DNA from: Coffea arabica | Taxonomy: Eukaryota; Streptophyta; Magnoliopsida; Gentianales; Rubiaceae | NCBI RefSeq assembly: GCF_036785885.1 | Contig: NC_092329.1 | Coordinates: 4,216,001 to 4,280,000, forward strand | Direction of reading: 5' to 3' | DNA length: 64,000 nt | In this document: in pieces, positions 63,237-64,000 of the stretch | Layout: the number at the start of each line of letters is the position of its first letter | Numbering within the stretch: the first letter of the stretch is position 1 | Translations under genes and position numbers: made by a program | The notes under the pieces: generated by a model | Database searches by the model: none | What the model was told of the DNA's origin: nothing | The model's input: only the letters and a program-made list of their open reading frames with translations

Positions 63237-63313
63237 ATGACGGTGTTTCACTTCTTCAATTGTGCAATTTTAACGTTCGGCCCTCACGCCGTTTACTACT
63301 CCGCTACTCCCTT
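63237..63313 (+). CDS. First exon of a TMEM147-like ER membrane protein (partial)
   Basis: The ATG at 63237 opens MTVFHFFNCAILTFGPHAVY followed by YSATPL, ending at a good donor (CTT|GTGAG) in phase 2. This N-terminus is what I recall for the plant homologues of transmembrane protein 147, a multi-pass ER protein linked in animals to the translocon. No second exon was found between 63314 and the window end, so the rest lies beyond 64000 after an intron of at least 687 bases. The recognition rests on 25 residues, but the match is distinctive. Confidence 0.75.
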
Positions 63314-64000
63314 GTGAGTTTTCTTCTCCAATCTCCCTTTACTTTTATCACAATTTCCCTGTTGTTTAGAGTATCCCTTTGATCTGTTTTAACGAACCCA
63401 TGTTTTATATTTTCAATTAAAATGTTGTATTAATTGTACAACATAGCTGTTATTAGCTTAAATTGTCATTATGCATCTGGGATTTTTTTAAAAAAATTAG
63501 AGGTTGTGATTTAGTTTGATTATTAGTTCAAGTGGGATACGTGTACTCAACGAGACATCCATAATTGTGTAGCTTACAGTAATTAGTTGGAGTCTATAAT
63601 TATATCAGTAATCGGGCTTTTTTTTTAATTTGACATTAATTGTGTTTGAACCACGGGAATGAGAATAGGTTAGTGCCATGGCATTGAAGGAAACCTAGTC
63701 TTTAGATGCAATTTGTTCTATATTTTACCTTTTTGCTATGCTTAGTTGCTGTATGAGTAATATCTTTTGTTTAAGCCAACAATCCAAATTAAATGACTCG
63801 TTGTTCAATTGTATTTGGTCAGATGAATTTTCTTTGTATATCTAGTTGCTTAGCAGTATGGGAAAAAGTTGAAGGAGTTATAAAATGATGAGTCAGTACT
63901 AGTATGTGGATTTTGGATTCTACCCCAAGGACTTGCAAGTTTTTTGATAGGACATGCGAGATGTGGATACTTATTCGAGATTTATGGTTTTATGTGTTTT
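63314..64000 (+). other. Intron 1 of the TMEM147-like gene (partial)
   Basis: Follows the GTGAG donor of the first exon. No second exon is seen before the window ends. Confidence 0.5.

Noticed and set aside
62943-63238. Two minus-strand frames of 61 and 70 codons upstream of the TMEM147-like exon
   Set aside because: They fall in the likely promoter and leader of that gene and overlap each other in different frames.

Overview
This is a plant nuclear window. The genes have short GT-AG introns, intergenic DNA is AT-rich, and there are many MITEs and SINEs. The gene families are plant-specific: a WAK-like kinase, JINGUBANG, a USP-kinase fusion, CYP82 P450s and a KANADI factor. The organism is a eudicot, possibly an asterid, but the species cannot be fixed from the sequence alone. 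Nothing prokaryotic, viral or organellar was recognised.

Layout. A WAKL14-type receptor kinase (minus, 3 exons) occupies 1.5-5.3 kb. A small single-exon basic protein lies at 9.8-10.1 kb (minus). From 10.2 to 18.8 kb there are only repeats: a SINE, two abutting Tourist-like elements (one with a very G-rich minisatellite) and a hAT-like MITE. The intronless WD40 gene JINGUBANG is at 18.8-20.2 kb (plus). An eight-exon gene for a USP domain fused to a probably inactive kinase is at 22.2-26.8 kb (minus). Two CYP82-type P450 genes lie in the same orientation at 31.0-33.0 kb and 45.5-47.2 kb, separated by transposon-rich DNA. A KANADI4/ATS-type GARP factor starts at 52.8 kb (minus), but its 3' exons could not be found. 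From 53 to 63 kb no gene was recognised. The first exon of a TMEM147-like ER membrane protein begins at 63.24 kb (plus) and the gene runs off the window.

The most notable part is the CYP82 pair. A direct repeat (41.05-41.94 and 49.40-50.06 kb) lies upstream of each gene, which suggests that gene and upstream DNA were duplicated together. The two copies then took different paths. The 45-47 kb gene looks intact. The 31-33 kb gene has a 985-bp Mutator-like insertion with an 11-bp target duplication beside its TATA-like box, and its intron acceptor reads AT where the intact paralogue has AG. Both exons remain open, so it looks like a recently disabled or mis-spliced gene. The Mutator-like insert itself carries clustered hairpins built on a TCGCATTT/AAATGCGA core.

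All exon coordinates were derived by hand from splice consensus and reading phase. Family names come from recognised motifs, not from database searches.
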